Source of the DNA: Tomocerus qinae
Lineage: Eukaryota > Arthropoda > Collembola > Entomobryomorpha > Tomoceridae
Reading direction: 5' to 3'
DNA: 64,000 nucleotides
Assembly (NCBI GenBank): GCA_020055645.1
Contig: CM034548.1
Location: forward strand, 1,364,001 to 1,428,000
Shown one piece after another: positions 58,481 to 64,000 of the stretch. Under the pieces are notes generated by a model. The model was not told where the DNA came from. It was given only the letters and a program-made list of their open reading frames with translations, and searched no databases. Position 1 is the first letter of the stretch, and each line of letters opens with the position of its first letter. Position numbers and translations under genes: made by a program.

Positions 58481-59694
58481 TTTGTTCTGTTGACAATTAT
58501 GCAATAGCAGTCATATAAAACCATTATATTATATATTACTTACCACTATATATTACTTGGAAGATAAACTGAAATAAAATAATAGAGTAGCACAACTTGG
58601 AGTGGCTATGTCAATGTACTTCTACTTATTCTACTCTTATAAATCGGAATTAAAAGTTTTTGATTTTTACCTTAATTCAATGGGGGCAAATTGCTGCATC
58701 CGGAAAAAAGCAAAAAAATGACTATTTAAGAAAATTTACTCTTAACTTTTTCATAAAATAAGGCAATAGGCAAAAAATGTCATTTTTTCTTCTCTGAGTA
58801 TAGTTAGCATTACGCTTTTAGGGTACAATCCAAATTACCATTGAATCGATTTTCTACCAGAGACTTTGTCTTAAAAGGTCATTTGAAGAATTGATACTCG
58901 TTTACTAGCTCATGAGATGGTGCTTCAAAATTAAGCTGGAAATAAATTACTGAACAAAGTGAAAATTTGGCAGTCCATCACCGGGAAAATTGAAGGAACT
59001 CTTGACAGAAATTATCACATGACAAAATGACAACTTAGATTCTGGGTCCCAGAAGACGGACGAGAAGAATTGGGGAGCTCGTTTCATATTTAATCCACCA
59101 AAAAAAATTTGGACTGGACAATAACGCAGACAGATAATAAAGCATTATAATATGGCATATTGGTATTAGTAATTCTATTGACTAGACAAGCGATGAATAA
59201 CATATACAGTATGGCACATTAAAAAGTTTTCATACGAGTTTGTACATACATATAAGCAATATATGGCTACTTTACTGCAGACTGAATTGACTAACAAACT
59301 TTTGCAGATGCTCAATATCTTGTCCTTTAGTTGTAATGCATAAAGGCAATTGGTTATCTCAGTCTCCGTTTACAATTAAATTACATCAAAACAGTAAGGC
59401 ACATTTCCAATTAGCCAATCATCAAATTAATTAAACTATTTATTTGATTGTTCACCGAAAGTTAAAAAAAATGTTACTAAAACCAGGATTGCATTTGGTG
59501 TCGCCAAATTAAAATTGATATGAAGGCAATTTAATTGCAATTAATTCCTTAATCGGCAAATTAGGACTATTAATGCCAACATTGGTTAAATCCAACTCTG
59601 ACTGGTGAAAACTTATCAATTTGTAACAACAATCATCAGCTGTTAAGCTATTTCATACTTTGGCACCGAATTTTATAATTTAAACGAAACAATT
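58481..59694. other. No gene recognised
   Basis: AT-rich sequence without supported frames, element ends or arrays. Confidence 0.45.
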
Positions 59695-59802
59695 TTTACC
59701 ACTTACCACTACTTTTTAGTTAGTGGTATTGGTATTTAACGTTAAATACCATTGAAAACCACTTACCACTGGTAAGTGGTAAATGGTATTTTGTACACTG
59801 GC
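59695..59802. mobile_element. hAT-like MITE fragment (TACCACTTA family) with palindromes
   Basis: Ends in GTAAATGGTATTTTGTACACTG, matching the 5617-6127 family terminus (quoted part: TTTTGTACACTG). It contains the perfect 20-bp palindrome GGTATTTAACGTTAAATACC and the hairpin CCACTTACC-ACT-GGTAAGTGG. The left end is truncated. Confidence 0.65.
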
Positions 59803-60110
59803 AATGAGTGTAGTTGTGAAGGAAGTGTTGCTTGGGTGAATAGTGGGCCGGGGTACGTAGTACAAATCGGATTCATACTTGGCTCGTCGCGTGTCATTCC
59901 CTCTCACAAAAAGGAGAAGGACACGACAGAGCAGATGAGTGTAGATTCAGCTTTCCTTGTCTCGTCATTGCTGACAAGACTGATGGCAAACAAATGTTCA
60001 ACTCACCTAATACCTACATGTTGTACGCTCCTTAAATCCCTTACCTACCTGTCTTACGTTATCATCTAGGCTCATCTCTTTGCGCTTCTCACCTTTCCCA
60101 ATGCCGTCAG
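59803..60110. other. GC-skew inversion module T (switch near 59900)
   Basis: G-rich to about 59870 and C-biased from 59940 to 60110. A short, weaker example. Confidence 0.45.
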
Positions 60111-60215
60111 TCAGCATTGGCAAATATTATACATATTTATGTGATGATAAGGTAATAATAATATCCGCTACCCTAATAATAAATCACCAATTGCCAAGTC
60201 AACATGCAAAAGTAT

Positions 60216-60459
60216 CATCAAGGCAATCACGTATACAGAACTAAGGATCGGAGGGCTAAGACTTCCGACAGATATTTTCCATTTTTTTCCATTTTTTAAC
60301 GAAAATGGGTAAAAAATAGCCTAATTTCATATTCTCAAAATCGCGCCGAGCCCCAAATTTTTTGCTATTCTGAAATATTCCCTTTTACCTGAATTTCGGG
60401 GGGGGGGGGCTTCAGCCCGTAAAGCCAAGCCCACCCCTCTATACGTCCTTGCATCAAGG
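60216..60459. mobile_element. hAT-like MITE with intact 8-bp target duplication (reference for its family)
   Basis: The element spans 60224-60451 (228 bp) with exact CATCAAGG at 60216-60223 and 60452-60459. The ends CAATCACGTATACAGA and TCTATACGTCCTTG are imperfect inverted repeats. A G-run followed by CTTCAGCCCGTAAAGCC lies near the right end. Related fragments are at 30365-30540 and 37760-37925. Confidence 0.85.
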
Positions 60460-60769
60460 TAACTATAGGTGATATTCAAGACTTTATTCCTATTGGCACT
60501 GCAAGATTGCAAACAAATACAATTTTTTTAAGAAATTATATTCGGCAAGCGAGTAATAGTGAAGTAAACTGCATCTATATGATTTTATTTAAAGATAGTG
60601 ATGATACGTGAGATACAGTCAAATGCAGTCGAAAAATTAAATACTCTCATATTCCCCCGCCAAGATGTGGAAAAGTAAATGCTTTTTATGCAAATGTCAA
60701 TACAGGGAGTTAGTATTGTTAGAACAACACAGTACTCAAACTTTTGTGTCAGCTCATATGAATTTTAGT

Positions 60770-61260
60770 AAGAAGTATTTTTGGTGTGGTGTGAGTATGA
60801 GGTAGGGAATGGTTGAGATGAAGTGTCGGATGATGACAGCAAGGAAGAGGACACGGGTGTGCGTGTGTGTTGCGGTGAAGTGAGCGAGAGGAGCGTGGAA
60901 ATCGTGAGAGAACGTCAGTGGATGCAATTATGGGAGATTCGGAGACAGATAATATTAGACCCTAAATGTATCAGGAGCGTTTGGGATGCGATTACCCAAG
61001 AGTTGCCCGAGGACAGCGCGCGGCTCTTTTGGTGGGGACGTCGGGACAGGATGAGCGAGAGGAATCATAAATATAGAAATGTGGAATGTCGTAAAGCAAA
61101 TGCGAATGAATCACACGAGGAATTGCATTGACGTCAAAGGATTTCTGACTTTCTTACATTCTGTGTCTTCTGAGCTCCAATCCACAACAACGGAACCCAA
61201 CAGACAAGACAACAGCCGAGTTTCCACTCGCCAGAGGTGGGCTCATACACTGCACATTTT
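60770..61260. other. GC-skew inversion module U (switch near 61140)
   Basis: G-rich and C-poor from 60770 to 61130, then C-biased from 61140 to 61250. It contains the plus-strand frame 60823-61131 (102 codons). That frame is charged and better balanced than most and includes a WDAITQELPEDSARLFW stretch, but I recognise no family. Confidence 0.5.
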
Positions 61261-61889
61261 AGTTTCATATTACCTATTATCAAATTTTATATATTCCAAA
61301 GTATACAGTAAGGGTGAACAGTCTTACTGTCCATTAAGTAGGGTCGACGGTATGGCTTGGGCCCAGCTTGATGTGCTAATTAATATAACTAATTAATATT
61401 TAATTTTGAGCTAGTAATAGCAAAAGGGTCTAAGACATTTGTCTTCTGACGGATCATACTGGTCCCAACCAGTTTTAGTTTAAATTAGAGACAAGTTATC
61501 ATTAGGTAAAATTGTAGCTATTAGGTAAACTTCAAATTGATTTAGTGTAGGCTTTAACAATGAGAATTTGAGAACATTGTAGATTTTTTACCTCTAACTA
61601 CATCTCTCCTTTTATATCTATTGTTTAGGCACAATGAAGTGGGAGAAGCGAGTTATCGGGGATTAGCTTATCCAGGCGATCCGTGATTAACAAATGCAAT
61701 TGTAAGTTCAATTGCACACTTTGAACCCTGAACCTTAAAAGTGATGAAAGGATATGTAAGTACGACAAAGCCCACCTATGTCACCACACACAACATGCAC
61801 AACAACAATCACATAGTCAGAGTTAACTCTCTCGTTAACTACTTCTCTTCTCACACGCTTTTCTAAAACTTCCTTCCTATCTTTAATCG
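61261..61889. other. No gene recognised
   Basis: AT-rich sequence without repeats or frames of note. Confidence 0.45.
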
Positions 61890-62872
61890 TAGGGGAGACT
61901 GGGGATAGTGTACGAATGGGTATAGTGTACGAAGTTAAGAATTTTCATAGAATGCTTGACTTTTTATGGTCGGAAAAAATTTCAAAATTTGAAGTATGTC
62001 TTTGAGGACATGTTAACAAAAAGTTGTTAAATTCGGGTCCATACTACATTTTCTAAAAATAAAATTAACTTTCCTGATGCGAAAATTACACAAAAGTAAA
62101 CTTTTGACACTTTACAAAATTTTGCACGCAGGCAGTTTTAAGACCATGGAAGTGATACAAATTTTTTGACTTAGAGAATAAGCATTCATAAACGATATCC
62201 GATGCTCATTGAGGCTATCATTTTGAAAGTTTTCTATAGAAAAATATTTTGGTCGAAAAAGTCATGGTGGGGATAGTGTACGAAAAATCAAATGGGTATA
62301 GTGTACGAACGTTTGGATGACCCCTTTTGGCTAATGATATTTATTTTTTAACCAGAAGTGATGTGTTAAACATCACTGAGTGCCTCCTATTATTTAAATT
62401 GGTTATATCTGCAAATATTTCTCGAATAAGTCGATAGTTGTTTATGAACCATCGAAATTGCCTATTAAAATACCTCGTTAGATGCATCTGGAAAAAATAA
62501 TTATAGAAAATTAACAACTGTTACGACGATCATGCAATAATAAACATATCACCGTCAGCATCCGTGGCAGCATCCTAAGAAATAAAACCGCTTGATATGG
62601 GAATAGAACATTAAAATAATAATATTCGTACACTATCCCCAAGGTATTCGTACACTATACCCACTACTGGGTATAGTGTACGAAAAAAGTGACTTATATA
62701 AAAATATATTTTGTTGGTTTTGATAGTGATTCAACTTATATGTAAAATAGGGTAACCGTGCCTAGATATGTATACATTACATTCAAATAATGAAATCAAT
62801 TTATATCCCTCAACATTGATTTTATAGAGCCGTCTTAACGAAAAGTTCGTACACTATCCCCAGTCTCCCCTA
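61890..62872. mobile_element. 979-bp TIR element with reiterated terminal motif, TA-flanked
   Basis: The element spans 61892-62870. The ends GGGGAGACTGGGGATAGTG and CACTATCCCCAGTCTCCCC are perfectly complementary and continue through TACGAA. TA flanks both sides, as for Tc1/mariner, pogo or PIF-like insertions, but the superfamily is inference. The motif ATAGTGTACGAA occurs eight times: plus orientation near 61906, 61921, 62274, 62296 and 62670, and minus near 62627, 62648 and 62846. There is no coding frame, so it is non-autonomous. Confidence 0.85.
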
Positions 62873-63139
62873 CTATAGTTCGCGGGTTGATAATAATAGC
62901 CCCAGAAATAAAGGAAGCCTTTGCTCCTCATTGCTAAAATTGGGGAAGGAACTCTCTGGCTAGCTGTTCCTCTCATGATGACTTGCCCCTAACTGCAAAA
63001 TCAAACAGTTTGTAACCACAAATCTATTTTTCCTTATCTTCATAATATATGATATGTGCTTGGTTATTCCATGGGAAAGGAGAAATGACCTTGATATTTC
63101 ATATGGCCTCTTCAAAAATTTTGTTACTGTCAGAGATAA
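62873..63139. other. No gene recognised
   Basis: Short AT-rich spacer between the TIR element and H1 copy 3. Confidence 0.45.
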
Positions 63140-64000
63140 TCTCTATATAATAAACCCAGAAGGAAAAAAACTTACCAATCTATCTATGTATCTATGTGTA
63201 TGTCTGGTACTTATGTGAGCCTAGGGAACCTACATATATCTCGTAACGCAAAACCCACTCCCCCATGCGTAACGCAAGTGCTGACTGCAACACTTTTGAG
63301 TACCTCCTCCTCCTCCCATTAAATGCACACATGCATGTACCTTAGAAGCAAAATAGCAAAATGCGGAAGCCCAATTCCTCTAAATAACCGAAATGAGTCG
63401 TTTCATATTATTATAGCATCAAAACAATAATAGAAATTTACATAAGAAGGTTGAATGGTGGTGAGTCGTGATTGAATGGAAATGATTAGCGAAAGGGGAC
63501 ATTTCGTAATGACCGTAATGTGGCTTATTAAACAGCATTTGAAAACTTCTAATACAAATTGGTTATGCTATATCGACAAACTTGACATTATTTAGTAGAG
63601 CTGGGTTTACTTTTTTACTACCCTCTTGATTCTTTTGGCAGTTGGCACACCTTTTTGTAGAATTAAATAACAGTACTGGGAGCCACTAATTTATTCTTAA
63701 AAAATATTTATTGTAAGTTGTACTCATAGAATTTGTACGCTTTTCCAAAATCCTGGGGGGAATCTTATTTTTCTGATTTAAAAGGGAGCTTTTGGTGACT
63801 TTGTGGGATTTTTTTTTCAAAAATGGAGTCTTTCATTTTTCCTTGCATTTGAAGCTACGATCTACAGTTATTATTATGGTTTAGGAAATTCCTTTTTATC
63901 AGGAAGTTGGGGCTACAGCTAATTTACCTACCACTATAGACATTAAAGTATTTTAATTTAAATATACTTTGTGTTTACAAAGTTAACATAATAACCTAAC
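63140..64000 (+). mobile_element. Helitron-like element H1, copy 3, cut by the window edge
   Basis: The plus-strand 5' end TCTCTATATAATAAACCC begins at 63140 after A at 63139. Sequence matches copy 1 in reverse across the whole interval. Alignment with copy 1 places the window end about 95 bp before the 3' terminus, so the full element should be about 956 bp. The unoccupied equivalent of the H2 site should lie near 63945 but is locally diverged (TTTAATGTCTATAG). Confidence 0.82.

Noticed and set aside
60823-61131. 102-codon charged plus-strand frame
   Set aside because: Lies in the G-rich half of a skew module, so its D/E/R/G/V content follows from composition. No recognised domain.

Overview
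The window reads as non-coding nuclear DNA from an animal, most likely an invertebrate, of AT-rich composition. I see no complete protein-coding gene, no operon structure and no rRNA or convincing tRNA gene. No open frame exceeds about 155 codons, and the longer ones come from biased composition or tandem repeats. The phylum cannot be settled from the sequence. The animal assignment is inference from the mix of Helitron-like, hAT-like, foldback-like, tRNA-SINE-like and non-LTR retrotransposon remnants.

Two kinds of material alternate. The first is a dense set of mostly non-autonomous mobile elements. (1) There are at least nine hAT-type MITEs with intact 8-bp target duplications (3.8, 5.6, 9.7, 10.5, 21.8, 24.0, 35.3, 48.0 and 60.2 kb), plus near-exact ones at 8.8 and 34.2 kb and fragments. 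(2) Helitron-like elements with 5'-TCTCTATA and hairpin-plus-CTAG-3' ends form families here called H1 (10.9, 48.4, 63.1 kb), H2 (11.1, 56.4 kb) and H3 (17.4, 19.4, 30.9, 34 kb). One H2 copy sits inside an H1 copy, and a second H1 copy preserves the empty target site to the base. H3 copies carry internal minisatellites. (3) Two foldback-like elements (2.0-2.8 and 23.7-25.1 kb) have long inverted arms built from roughly 16-bp subrepeats, and a solo arm lies at 26.3 kb. (4) A 979-bp inverted-repeat element (61.9-62.9 kb) repeats its terminal motif eight times. (5) A long palindrome (49.2-50.0 kb) appears to interrupt a SINE-like unit. (6) Smaller hairpin elements, several minisatellites and one decayed non-LTR reverse transcriptase (12.9-13.5 kb) complete the set.

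The second kind is about 20 repeat-poor modules of 0.3-1.6 kb. In each, the + strand is strongly C-depleted on the left and strongly G-depleted on the right, so GC skew flips abruptly and always with the same polarity. They do not look homologous to one another in primary sequence. Open frames point outward from each switch, as G depletion alone would cause. Divergent transcription start sites, enhancers or replication initiation zones are possible explanations, but nothing here decides between them. I consider this the most unusual large-scale signal in the window.

The elements cooperate only in the sense of mobile-element biology: non-autonomous copies share termini that an enzyme encoded elsewhere could recognise, and they nest in one another, which gives relative ages. 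Element boundaries were read by eye from terminal motifs and target duplications. Family names H1-H4, FB1/FB2 and R1/R2 are local labels.
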